Of a stretch of DNA of 64,000 nt, positions 34,768-43,574 are shown in pieces. The stretch is taken from assembly GCF_003254565.1 (NCBI RefSeq), contig NZ_QJRI01000176.1, positions 205,851 to 269,850 of the forward strand. The letters run 5' to 3'. This DNA comes from Flavobacterium nitrogenifigens. Its GTDB lineage: Bacteria > Bacteroidota > Bacteroidia > Flavobacteriales > Flavobacteriaceae. The position numbers and the translations under genes were made by a program. Position 1 is the stretch's first letter. Each line of letters opens with the position of its first letter. Below the pieces are notes generated by a model. That model was not told where the DNA came from and did no database searches. It saw only the letters and a program-made list of their open reading frames with translations.

Positions 34768-36690
34768 TTAGTTTTTAAGAGGAAGTGTCAGTAAAACTAT
34801 AGTTCCCTGTTCGTTTGAGGATATTTCTATATTGGTCTTAATTTTATTTTCTCTCGCCAAAATCTCCAAACGTTCTCGGGCTATAGTACCCGATAATGAC
34901 TGATGATCAGAATCTACATTTGATTTATCTTGAAAGCCTTTTCCGTTATCTGCAATTTTTACCACAATCTGATTCTCTTGCACGTCGATTTCCAGAGTTA
35001 TCAATCCTTTATCAGAAAGATTTCCAATACCATGAATAATGGCATTTTCTACAAATGGCTGAATCAGCATTGGAGGAATCAATAAAGCCGAAGTATCCAT
35101 ATCAGGTACTATTATGTTGTAAGCAAACGCATATTCAAAACGCATCTGCTGTAAACTCAGATAATTTTCAATCGCTTCGATCTCCTGATCAAGAGGCACA
35201 TAATTTTTACGGCTCAATTCTAAACTGCTTCTCAACAATCGGCTAAACTGGCTTAAATATTTTATTGATTTTTCTTTTTCATCAAATCTGATAAAACTTT
35301 GCAATGCAGACAATGTATTGAAAATAAAATGAGGTTCCATTTGCGTTCTCAACAATTGCTGTTGCAGCAAAATTTTCTCTTTCTCCTGCTTTTGCCTTTT
35401 CTGTCTTTGGAAAAAATATAGCACAAATATCCATGAGATTGCTAACAACGACAATAAACCAACGACAAGCAATAATAATTGATTTCGCTCAAGACGATTC
35501 TCAGTATTATCAATCGTCTTATTTAATCCATGAATAGACCTGTCTTTGGCCTGCAGCTCATAAATAGTTGCCATTTCTTCTGTGGCCTGAATACCCGAAT
35601 TTCTAAGGATATTATCTTTAAGCGCCAATATCTCATCTGCTTCTTCCAGAGCTTTCTCTTTGTTTCCTTTCGCAAAATGATAATGCATTTTGGCTTTCTT
35701 ATTCAGACACTTTTCGTAATAAGACAGCAATTGCAAATGCTGGTTTTCAATCTTATCAGCATGTTTAATTAAGTTTTCTGCTTCAGTAAAATGTTTGGTT
35801 TGAACATACAAATCAATTAGATTAGCAATAGTCGTATACAGATTTTTAATCATAACAGGACTTTCAGGATCTGCTGACAAACCTTCCTCATCATATTCTT
35901 TTACCAAATTGTAATGATGTATCGCCTTATCATACTGATTGTTTAGCAAATAATAATGTGCCATATGCTCATTGGTAAATCTAACCTGCATTGGTTCATT
36001 GGTTTTTACCGAAATCTGTTTGAGTTTTTTAATGTAAAAAAGAAGCGAATCTGGCTTATAAATATTGCTTTCTTCACAAGCCGTAAACAGTTGCGAATAA
36101 GCCCTGAAATTATACTTGTACTTATCCTCAGGCAATCCTTTTAAAATTTTTAAGGCAAGCTGATTCTGTTCAATCGATTTTTGGTATTGGCTGATTTTAT
36201 TATTGTCCTGAGCCGCATTTAGCAAACAGATGACTTTTGCCATTGGTTTGCACTTTAGCGAATCATCATTCATAATGATTGCCGCAGATTTATTAAAATA
36301 ATAAACCGACTGATAAAACTTTCCTTCAAGTTCTGAAATTAAACCTGCTCCATTATAAATGGTAAATTTCAGTGCATTGAATTCTTTTTCTTTTTCTACA
36401 ATACCTAAAGCAAAATTGATATGCTGTTTGGCACTATCAATGTCTTTTTTTACCAGATTCTTAGCCAGATTGTAATGTATGAACGCTAAAGCAGAACCAG
36501 TTTTTGAGAAATCTTTTTCTTTGAGTTTGTTTGACCAAAAAGCCAATTTATCGGCTTCTGGATTTTGATCTAAACTATCGCTGATTACCTGCAATGATTC
36601 CAGCATTTTTTCTGGATGAATCGAAACTTTTTTAGATTTATGCTGACAGGAAATGGCAATTAGCAGTAAAAAAAGTAATGCTTTCTTCAT
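34768..36690 (-). CDS. LytS-type sensor histidine kinase with TPR sensor region
   Basis: A 640-residue protein. The N-terminus carries a lipobox-like segment (LLLIAISC, Cys15), then about 380 residues of degenerate TPR helices on the outer face of the membrane. One transmembrane helix follows at about 404-427, then a short coiled coil and the LytS-type kinase with the phospho-accepting His454 in MEPHFIFNTLSALQSF. The ATP-binding HATPase region includes MLIQPFVENAIIHGIG and KIADNGKGF. Its ATG overlaps the regulator's stop by one base, so the pair is translationally coupled. The stimulus is unknown, and the TPR region may read a protein partner or ligand outside. Confidence 0.9.
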   Translation of the reverse strand: MKKALLFLLLIAISCQHKSKKVSIHPEKMLESLQVISDSLDQNPEADKLAFWSNKLKEKDFSKTGSALAFIHYNLAKNLVKKDIDSAKQHINFALGIVEKEKEFNALKFTIYNGAGLISELEGKFYQSVYYFNKSAAIIMNDDSLKCKPMAKVICLLNAAQDNNKISQYQKSIEQNQLALKILKGLPEDKYKYNFRAYSQLFTACEESNIYKPDSLLFYIKKLKQISVKTNEPMQVRFTNEHMAHYYLLNNQYDKAIHHYNLVKEYDEEGLSADPESPVMIKNLYTTIANLIDLYVQTKHFTEAENLIKHADKIENQHLQLLSYYEKCLNKKAKMHYHFAKGNKEKALEEADEILALKDNILRNSGIQATEEMATIYELQAKDRSIHGLNKTIDNTENRLERNQLLLLVVGLLSLLAISWIFVLYFFQRQKRQKQEKEKILLQQQLLRTQMEPHFIFNTLSALQSFIRFDEKEKSIKYLSQFSRLLRSSLELSRKNYVPLDQEIEAIENYLSLQQMRFEYAFAYNIIVPDMDTSALLIPPMLIQPFVENAIIHGIGNLSDKGLITLEIDVQENQIVVKIADNGKGFQDKSNVDSDHQSLSGTIARERLEILARENKIKTNIEISSNEQGTIVLLTLPLKN

Positions 36691-37436
36691 TATCTCAAAG
36701 GATTTAAATGATTTATAACAAACTCTTTTCTACGAGTTGCCACAGGAATTTCGGCGTTGTTTTTCATAACTATAATCCCTGTTTTCATATACTTATCAAT
36801 AAAATCTTTGTTGACAATATAAGACTGATGGGTTTTTATGAAAAAGTCCTCAGGCAGAATATCTTCGTAATACTTTAAGGGTTTAGAAGCCGTTACTACT
36901 TTCTTATTTTCCAAATGAATTTGCGTATAAGAACCTTCGCCAGACAGATATACAATGTCGTTGAGACGAACAATCTGCATACAATCTAAAGATGTGATGC
37001 AAATTCTGGAGCTCATATCGATCGTTCTTGAACTATATTCTTTCAAAAGGTTAATCTGATTCAGATAATCAGTCTGTTTTACTTTTTTTATTTTTTGTAT
37101 CGCAGCTACAAATTCATCATTATCAATTGGCTTTAAAAGATAATCTAGCGCGCCATATTTAATGGCTTTTATTGCAAAATGATTGTAAGCGGTAATAAAA
37201 ATGATTTGAAAAGTAGTATTTTCTATTTGATTCAATATATCGAAAGCAGTACCATCTGTAAGCTGAATATCCATCAAAATCAAATCGATTTCTGTAGTTT
37301 TCAAGATTTGCAATGATTCCTTTACCGAACCTGCCATTGCTTCAAGTTTTAAGGAATCTTCTTGTGAGACTAACCATTGCAGTTCTTTTTTAATTGCTGG
37401 TTCGTCTTCTATTATTAAGGTCCGTATTTTGTTCAT
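36690..37436 (-). CDS. LytTR-family response regulator
   Basis: A 248-residue protein with an N-terminal receiver domain (phosphorylated Asp56 in LILMDIQLTDG, Asp11/Glu12 acidic pocket, and Thr/Lys near ITAY and LLKP). A C-terminal LytTR DNA-binding domain follows (about 145-245; SYTQIHLENKKVVTASKPLK). It forms a coupled pair with the kinase encoded directly downstream. The regulon cannot be read from here. The divergent four-gene run at 37738-40145 is a candidate target. Confidence 0.92.
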   Translation of the reverse strand: MNKIRTLIIEDEPAIKKELQWLVSQEDSLKLEAMAGSVKESLQILKTTEIDLILMDIQLTDGTAFDILNQIENTTFQIIFITAYNHFAIKAIKYGALDYLLKPIDNDEFVAAIQKIKKVKQTDYLNQINLLKEYSSRTIDMSSRICITSLDCMQIVRLNDIVYLSGEGSYTQIHLENKKVVTASKPLKYYEDILPEDFFIKTHQSYIVNKDFIDKYMKTGIIVMKNNAEIPVATRRKEFVINHLNPLR

Positions 37437-37737
37437 ATAGGAAATAACAGTTTTACAAATTACATTTTAAACCTTCTCAAATGCGATTGGAAATTGGCTC
37501 TTTACTAAGATCTAAATTTGTAGTACGAATATATAATTTTTTATTTCAATGTCTTGAATGCTATACTCTCGATATATTTTTTTTATTTCAGTATAAATGA
37601 TTTTCTCCGAATTAATGCATATTAAAAAAAGAGTACTGCAAATCTCAAGAGATTTACAACGAATTTATATTAGTATAAATCTGTACATCTTTTATTTTCA
37701 AATTTGTAGTATCCGTTTACGATTTTACCTCATAATC
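37437..37737. other. Divergent promoter region between regulator and unknown operon
   Basis: 300 bp with promoter-like elements. On the plus strand, TTG at 37487-37489 with TAAATTTG at 37513-37520 after a 23-bp spacer (a second TTG at 37494 gives 16). The words AAATTTGTAGTA at 37515 and AAATTTGTAGTA-like at 37699 recur. No gene. Confidence 0.4.
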
Positions 37738-38136
37738 ATGATTTACAAAAACTTTATCCTTGGTACGCTTTCGAGCTTTTTCATTTTTATCAGTGCTTTC
37801 CAAAAACAGCACTCTTTGGTTTCATACTCCAATAACAGTCAAGAAATTGCCGGAGTTTATGTTTTGACATCTTGCGAAAACTCGAGGTTTAAAATTAAAA
37901 TCGAAAAGAAAAAAGACGAATATTTTTTCCTAATTTTCGATAAGAATAAAATTATTTCAAAAGGTAAACTTGGAAAACAAAATGAAGATGATACCGTTTA
38001 TTTGGCTTTTGGAAAAATCGGCGGAATATATGATACCGATAAAATACAAATTCAGAATTATGGAAATTCAATGAACGAATATGTCCATTTTACGCAATGC
38101 GGTGAAAAGTATCTCACATTTATAAAATCAGAATAA
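37738..38136 (+). CDS. Secreted hypothetical protein
   Basis: A 132-residue protein from the ATG at 37738; the open frame runs back to 37597, but that extension is unlike protein. A signal or anchor helix (MIYKNFILGTLSSFFIFISA) is followed by a beta-rich part with the pattern VYVLTSCENSRFKIKIEKK. The small domain resembles lipocalin-like or DUF-type secreted calycins, without a clear match. It heads a plus-strand run of four genes. Confidence 0.55.
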   Translation: MIYKNFILGTLSSFFIFISAFQKQHSLVSYSNNSQEIAGVYVLTSCENSRFKIKIEKKKDEYFFLIFDKNKIISKGKLGKQNEDDTVYLAFGKIGGIYDTDKIQIQNYGNSMNEYVHFTQCGEKYLTFIKSE

Positions 38137-38145
38137 TTAAATCCA

Positions 38146-38808
38146 ATGCTAAAGTTTTTTATATCTGCTTTCTTGATAATCTTCTTTTTCTCTGGCAATT
38201 CAGCCATTGAAAAGAATGAAAATTTAGAAATTAAAATTAATTGGCAGGAAAATGTATCTGGTGATTTTTCATTCACAAAAAACTGGGATTATCCTGAAGG
38301 AGTTTACCGTAATGATTTTGGTCAATTAAGTTGCGATGGATTTTGTCCGCCAGAAACCGACAGAATGAAAGATGAAAATGGCAGAATTTTTAAAGACTCT
38401 TTGGCAAGATTTTATCAGCTGGTAGATACCACTCACCTATTTCACTCGATTAAATCTAAAACCAACAGTTATGAATGGTCGGGAACAAATTTTATTACCG
38501 TTAAAAAAATCGGCAGAGATACCCTGTATTGTTCTACCGATAATAATGCAGCAACTCATAGCAGTTTGATTCTGAAAATTATAAAAAACAAATGTATACC
38601 TGAAATCGAGTTAAACAGCATTTCGGGTTCAGCAAAAAAACAGATTTATGTTTGTAAAAAAGGTGACATTAAAATTGACAAGATTTTATGGAATAATGGA
38701 ATTCTAAAAGCAAAATTTGACCTTATTTTTGAACATCCTGAAAACCCAAATAAACCACTGTTTTGGAAAGGTAAAATCCTTACGCAAATTAATCAGAATA
38801 GAAAGTAA
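38146..38808 (+). CDS. Secreted hypothetical protein
   Basis: A 220-residue protein with a signal peptide (MLKFFISAFLIIFFFSGNSA) and a mature part with several cysteines (CDGFCPPETD, LYCSTDN, KCIPEIEL, IYVCKKGD), possibly forming disulfides. I do not recognise the family. It starts nine bases after the previous gene's stop, so they are co-expressed. Confidence 0.6.
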   Translation: MLKFFISAFLIIFFFSGNSAIEKNENLEIKINWQENVSGDFSFTKNWDYPEGVYRNDFGQLSCDGFCPPETDRMKDENGRIFKDSLARFYQLVDTTHLFHSIKSKTNSYEWSGTNFITVKKIGRDTLYCSTDNNAATHSSLILKIIKNKCIPEIELNSISGSAKKQIYVCKKGDIKIDKILWNNGILKAKFDLIFEHPENPNKPLFWKGKILTQINQNRK

Positions 38809-38845
38809 CATTTATTATATTTAAAAATCCAAATATCATTTATAG

Positions 38846-39139
38846 ATGAGAAACAATCCTTTTATTACGGTTATCTTATTGTTTTGTATAGAAATAGTGC
38901 TGTATAATTACATGGATTACATGAATTTAATTTCAAGTTCTTCTGCCTATCGAGGCTCGCTTCTGCCCTTATTCTGCTTTACAGTTCCAGCAATTTCAAT
39001 TCTAATTTCGATCCTTTTTGACGATATGCCATATAAAAAAGAGTTTAGATACTTTTGCATATTTCTCGCTGTTGTTTCTATAATTACATTTATAATATTC
39101 TCTTATTTTGCAGCTCTAGGAAAAGCGTATCAGCATTAA
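38846..39139 (+). CDS. Small three-TM membrane protein
   Basis: A 97-residue protein made of three hydrophobic helices (about 8-27, 38-58 and 71-92) with short polar loops. I do not recognise the family. It lies 37 bp after the preceding secreted protein and 10 bp before the following gene, so it belongs to the same operon. Confidence 0.6.
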   Translation: MRNNPFITVILLFCIEIVLYNYMDYMNLISSSSAYRGSLLPLFCFTVPAISILISILFDDMPYKKEFRYFCIFLAVVSIITFIIFSYFAALGKAYQH

Positions 39140-39149
39140 TTGAACGATC

Positions 39150-40145
39150 ATGAAAAACATAAAACTTGATACTATCAACATCATCTTGGCTATAGTTTTG
39201 GTTGCTTTAATTATCCTTTATTTTGCAACACGATTTAAAAACAAAGAACAAGACAAAATGTTTTGGAATGCTGAAATTCATAGTACTTCAGAAAATCCAA
39301 CAGCAAAAAACTCAAATACCATTCAAATCATAGACGCCACTTTTTATAGTAATTTCAACCATTCTAAAAGTGATATTGATTCTGATTCAAAACGCGTAAC
39401 CAGTGTCAAAAGTGAGAATTCTGTTTTATTCAAAATCTGGCAAAAAGAACTTTTACCCGATTCTCTCAATATAAAATATTTCTCTATAGACGAACGCAAA
39501 TTTTATCAGCTTAAAACTCAACTTTCTTATGAGAAAATGAAAAATTTGATCAAGGAAAAAGAGACTGTTCCTATTTTAATTTTAGAAATACAACCTCTAG
39601 GCAAAATCCTTTTAAAAATCATCCCAAACGAAAAACAAAATAGAGAACCTATACTTTTAGAACGATTTATTGCTAAAGAAACTGAAGGAAATTTGGATAT
39701 GCTGGTTTATGAAGAATCTTTAGGCGAAAAATACAATCGTTATGAGAGTATTCAAAACATAACCGATTATGCTGATTTGCTTCAAAATCAGTATAAATGG
39801 TCAGTTAAAATTGAAATGGAAGAACAAGATGCCCTCAAAAGCGTTTACGCGTATTCTTTTACAAACGAAAAAATCTATAGCTCAGAAGACGCTAATATTG
39901 CTGTTTCTCGAAATATCCCCCAAATTTTTTATATCTATTGGATAAATAAAAAGGAATACAATATTCAATATGAGTTATCTCCTTTTGAAATTTTAAATGC
40001 TTTTAGGAAACTGAATGAATCTGCTTCATCAGGAGATATAATCCTTACGTTTAAAGTGCATAAAAATTCCAATGCCGAATGCAAAATTTCTAGAAATGGC
40101 ATTGTTATCCCTTTGAAAGATAAATATCCTTCGAAGCCCTACTGA
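39150..40145 (+). CDS. Membrane-anchored hypothetical protein
   Basis: A 331-residue protein with a single N-terminal transmembrane helix (about 8-27; IILAIVLVALIILYFATR) and a periplasmic, Lys/Glu-rich, beta-strand-rich domain. I do not recognise the family. It is last in the 37738-40145 run. A pair of MITE-like repeats follows immediately downstream. Confidence 0.6.
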   Translation: MKNIKLDTINIILAIVLVALIILYFATRFKNKEQDKMFWNAEIHSTSENPTAKNSNTIQIIDATFYSNFNHSKSDIDSDSKRVTSVKSENSVLFKIWQKELLPDSLNIKYFSIDERKFYQLKTQLSYEKMKNLIKEKETVPILILEIQPLGKILLKIIPNEKQNREPILLERFIAKETEGNLDMLVYEESLGEKYNRYESIQNITDYADLLQNQYKWSVKIEMEEQDALKSVYAYSFTNEKIYSSEDANIAVSRNIPQIFYIYWINKKEYNIQYELSPFEILNAFRKLNESASSGDIILTFKVHKNSNAECKISRNGIVIPLKDKYPSKPY

Positions 40146-40154
40146 TTATGTCGT

Positions 40155-40255
40155 CTGTAGAGACGCACTGCAGTACGTCTACACCCGGTATATCTGCATC
40201 AGGAAAATCTTTGAGGACAAACATGCGTGAGACACACTGCAGTGCGCCTCTACAG
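40155..40255. repeat. MITE/REP-like element, copy A
   Basis: A 101-bp unit bounded by inverted ends CTGTAGAG and CTCTACAG, each continuing into a palindrome of the GACGCACTGCAGTGCGTC type. Similar GTAGAGACGC...GCGTCTCTAC repeats are widespread in bacterial intergenic regions. A second, clearly related unit (40330-40429) follows 75 bp later, both continuing with AATATTGGAA and GATAATAA. It contains no gene. Confidence 0.8.
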
Positions 40256-40329
40256 AATATTGGAACGATAATAATTTCCGCATTTTGAATTCAAAAAAAA
40301 TCAAAATATATTTTTAAAACAAAGCATAT

Positions 40330-40429
40330 CTGTAGAGACGCACCGCAGTGCGTCTACGTCCAGTATATCTGCAACATAAAATTTTTGAGGAAAACTGTAT
40401 GGGAGACGCACTGCAGTGCGCCTCTACAG
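40330..40429. repeat. MITE/REP-like element, copy B
   Basis: A 100-bp unit with the same CTGTAGAG/CTCTACAG ends and internal CGCACTGCAGTGCG palindromes as the copy at 40155-40255, about 175 bp away. Shared flank words (AATATTGGAA, GATAATAA) suggest a tandem duplication of a longer segment. It lies just past the stop of the hydroxyglutarate dehydrogenase gene. Confidence 0.8.
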
Positions 40430-40456
40430 AATATTGGAATGATAATAAACCAATCT

Positions 40457-43405
40457 TTACTTCAAAGCCTTAAATAATATCTCCACAGGATGCAATGCTT
40501 TGCGTCCTGTTCCATCAGCAATTTGATGCCTGCAGCTTGTTCCAGGCGCAGCGATTAAAGTAATGGCTTCTTCTGCCCTAATTGTAGGAAACAAAACCAA
40601 TTCTCCAATTTTCATCGAAATATCATAATGCTCTTTTTCATAACCAAATGAACCTGCCATTCCGCAGCAACCGCTTGGAATATTTAAAACGGTGTAATTC
40701 TTAGGCAGCGAAAGTATCTTTTTAAGCGGAACTAAAGACGATAAACTTTTTTGAAAACAGTGTCCATGCATTCGCACTCTTTCTGTTTCGTCTGTAAAAC
40801 TATCGCATGCAATTCTTCCTGCATCCAATTCTTGGGCTAGAAATTCTTCTATTAGAAAAGTTTTACCTGCAATTCTTTTTGCTTTTTCTTTTAAATCTCC
40901 ACGGCACAAATCAGGATATTCGTCACGAAATGAAAGTATTGCCGAAGGTTCAATTCCGATCAAAAGACCATCATTTGGAATCGCATTCTCAAAATCTTTG
41001 ATATTCTGTTCAGCAATTTCTCGCGCCTCTTTCAACATTCCTTTTGAGAGATATGTTCTTCCGCTGATTCCAATTTTAGGAACTAAAACTTTATAACCTA
41101 ATCTATTTAAAAGTTTGACAGCCGTCTGTCCTATTTCTACATCATAATAGTTAAGAAACTCGTCATTATACAAATGCACATTTCCGTTTCTAAAATCACC
41201 TATTTGGCTATAGCTTTTTATCCATTTGGCAAAAGTAATTTTATGCATTAAAGGCAATTGCCTTTCTACGGCAAAACCAGTGCTTTTTTTAATCCAATTT
41301 CCGAGAATTCCTTTTGTAGACACATTATATAGCCACGGAACTGAAGCAAACAACTGGTTCAACTTTGGCGTATTTCCGATCAATTTAGATCTAAATTTCA
41401 CCCCGTTTTTATCATGATACTGCTGTAATGTTTCGGCTTTCAGTTTTGCCATATCCACATTCGAAGGACATTCTGACTTACAGCCTTTACAGCTTAAACA
41501 TAAATCCAAGACCTCCAACAGATTTTCATCATCAAATCGGTTTGTTTTTGTAGAATTTGTAATGGTTTCTCTCAGCATATTGGCACGCGCTCTTGTCGTA
41601 TGCTTTTCGTCTCGGGTCGCCATATAACTTGGACACATTGTACCGCCGCTTTTCTCTGTTTTTCTGCAATCGCCAGATCCGTTGCACATTTCTGCCGCGC
41701 GAAGGATTCCGTTATGTTCTGAGAAATCGAAATACGTTTCAGGCATCGGCGTATCTTGTCCTGCCGTGTAACGCAGACTTGTATCCATAGGAGGCGTATT
41801 CACGATTTTTCCCGGATTAAAAACTCCCCACGGATCCCAAACCTTTTTCACCTGGACAAATAATTGATAAATTTCATCTCCCAACATTAGCGGAATAAAC
41901 TCTCCGCGAAGTCTTCCATCTCCATGTTCTCCACTTAACGAGCCTTTGTATTTTTTAACCAAATGGGCAATATCGGTTGCAATAGTTCTAAAAAGTGCCG
42001 TTCCTTCATGAGTTTTTAAATCTATAATGGGGCGCAAATGCAATTCACCTGTAGCGGCATGCGCATAATGCACACAGTTTAGATTTCTCTCTTTCAGGAT
42101 TGCATTAAAATCTTCAATAAAATCAGGCAAATCATTTACATCGACCGCTGTGTCTTCAATTACGGCAACTGCTTTGGCATCTCCCGGAATATTAGATAAT
42201 AAGCCTAAACCTGCTTTTCTTAATGCCCAGACTTTATTAGTATCTTCACCATAAACAATTGGGAAATGATATCCAAGATTTTCCGAACGCATTAAAGCTT
42301 CCATTTCTCTGGCAATACTGTCTATTTCTTCTTGTGAATCTCTCAAAAATTCGACCGCCAAAATAGCTTGAGGATCGCCTTTTACAAAAAAACGATTCTT
42401 GCTTTGCTCAATATTTTCTTTGGTGCATTCCAGAATATAATGGTCAATTAATTCAACACTATCTGGGTTAAACTTCAATGCTTCAATATTGGCTTTTAAT
42501 GATTCATGAATACTTTCAAAATGCACACAAACCAAAGCCGAATACGGTTTTAAGGCATCAACTAGATTTAGTTTGATTGCTGTAGAAAAAAACAATGTTC
42601 CTTCGGAGCCTGCAATCAGTTTACAGAAATTGAACTTTTCAGCATAATCACCAAACGGACTGCTGTCTGCCAATAAATCTAGCGCATATCCTGTATTTCT
42701 TCTCGGAATTGATTTCTTAGGAAAATTGGCGTCAAATAAATTTCGGTTATAATCAGACGATAATATCTCTTTAGCTTGCTGATAAACTGCTTGTTCCAGT
42801 TCGCTTACAACATTAATTCCGTTACATTTATCCTCAAATTCGGCATTGGTCAAAGAACCAAAAACAACTTCATTTCCATCTGCCAGAAAACCTTTTATTT
42901 CGAGTACATGTTCGCGGGTTGATCCATACACAACAGATCTTGCTCCGCAGGCATTATTTCCAACCATTCCGCCAATCATACAGCGATTGCTGGTAGAAGT
43001 TTCTGGTCCAAAAAAAAGTTTATATGGTTTTAAATGAAGATTCAATTCATCGCGAATAACGCCAGGTTCAACCCAAGCCGACTTTTCTTCCTGATTTACC
43101 GAAATAATTTTGGTAAACTCTTGCGAAATATCAACCACAATTCCGTTTCCAACCACTTGCCCAGCCAGTGAAGTTCCAGCCGCACGAGGAATAATACTGC
43201 TGTTGTTTTCTTTTGCAAAAGCAATAATTTTTTGAATATCTTCTTTCGATTTCGGAACAGCTACGGCCAAAGGCATTTCTTTGTAAGCGCTTGCATCTGT
43301 TGCGTAAAGCAGACGCATGGTATGATCGTAAAATAATTTGCCCTCTAATTCCTTTTCTAAACCTTCAAGTTTAGCAGAAATCTTTGGAAGGATATTATTA
43401 TTCAT
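40457..43405 (-). CDS. YdiJ-type FAD/Fe-S oxidoreductase, likely D-2-hydroxyglutarate dehydrogenase
   Basis: A 982-residue fusion close to the length of E. coli YdiJ (about 1018). An FAD-binding (PCMH) domain lies at about 40-240 (IIPRAAGTSLAGQVVGNGIV, MIGGMVGNNACGARSVVYGS), then an FAD-oxidase C-terminal domain to about 540 (SGEHGDGRLRGEF, FNPGKIVN). Two iron-sulfur cysteine clusters follow (CNGSGDCR and CLSCKGCKSECP), and a GlpC-like CCG domain ends the protein (GHCFQKSL and GCCGMAGSFG). YdiJ proteins oxidise D-2-hydroxyglutarate to 2-oxoglutarate. The DUF1338 enzyme of the same locus would make exactly that compound. D-lactate or glycolate remain alternatives. Confidence 0.88.
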   Translation of the reverse strand: MNNNILPKISAKLEGLEKELEGKLFYDHTMRLLYATDASAYKEMPLAVAVPKSKEDIQKIIAFAKENNSSIIPRAAGTSLAGQVVGNGIVVDISQEFTKIISVNQEEKSAWVEPGVIRDELNLHLKPYKLFFGPETSTSNRCMIGGMVGNNACGARSVVYGSTREHVLEIKGFLADGNEVVFGSLTNAEFEDKCNGINVVSELEQAVYQQAKEILSSDYNRNLFDANFPKKSIPRRNTGYALDLLADSSPFGDYAEKFNFCKLIAGSEGTLFFSTAIKLNLVDALKPYSALVCVHFESIHESLKANIEALKFNPDSVELIDHYILECTKENIEQSKNRFFVKGDPQAILAVEFLRDSQEEIDSIAREMEALMRSENLGYHFPIVYGEDTNKVWALRKAGLGLLSNIPGDAKAVAVIEDTAVDVNDLPDFIEDFNAILKERNLNCVHYAHAATGELHLRPIIDLKTHEGTALFRTIATDIAHLVKKYKGSLSGEHGDGRLRGEFIPLMLGDEIYQLFVQVKKVWDPWGVFNPGKIVNTPPMDTSLRYTAGQDTPMPETYFDFSEHNGILRAAEMCNGSGDCRKTEKSGGTMCPSYMATRDEKHTTRARANMLRETITNSTKTNRFDDENLLEVLDLCLSCKGCKSECPSNVDMAKLKAETLQQYHDKNGVKFRSKLIGNTPKLNQLFASVPWLYNVSTKGILGNWIKKSTGFAVERQLPLMHKITFAKWIKSYSQIGDFRNGNVHLYNDEFLNYYDVEIGQTAVKLLNRLGYKVLVPKIGISGRTYLSKGMLKEAREIAEQNIKDFENAIPNDGLLIGIEPSAILSFRDEYPDLCRGDLKEKAKRIAGKTFLIEEFLAQELDAGRIACDSFTDETERVRMHGHCFQKSLSSLVPLKKILSLPKNYTVLNIPSGCCGMAGSFGYEKEHYDISMKIGELVLFPTIRAEEAITLIAAPGTSCRHQIADGTGRKALHPVEILFKALK

Positions 43406-43431
43406 TTTTATTTAATATTTAATAGTGTTTT

Positions 43432-43565
43432 AACACATAGAAACATAGATTTTATCTTTAAAAAAGGTAATAAAAAAGAAACTCGTTTCTTAACACATAG
43501 CTATGTGCATTCATGCTAAGTGAAACGTCTTTCTCACAAAATAAAAAACTATGTTTCTATGTGTT
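43432..43565. repeat. Inverted-repeat (MITE-like) element, ACACATAG type, copy 1
   Basis: A 134-bp unit with perfect 17-bp inverted ends (AACACATAGAAACATAG at 43432-43448 and its complement at 43549-43565). A related copy lies at 48194-48337. Inside are another AACACATAGCTATGTG palindrome and a GAAACGTCTTT word, both shared with the other copy. No gene. Confidence 0.85.
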
Positions 43566-43574
43566 AAAAAAAAT

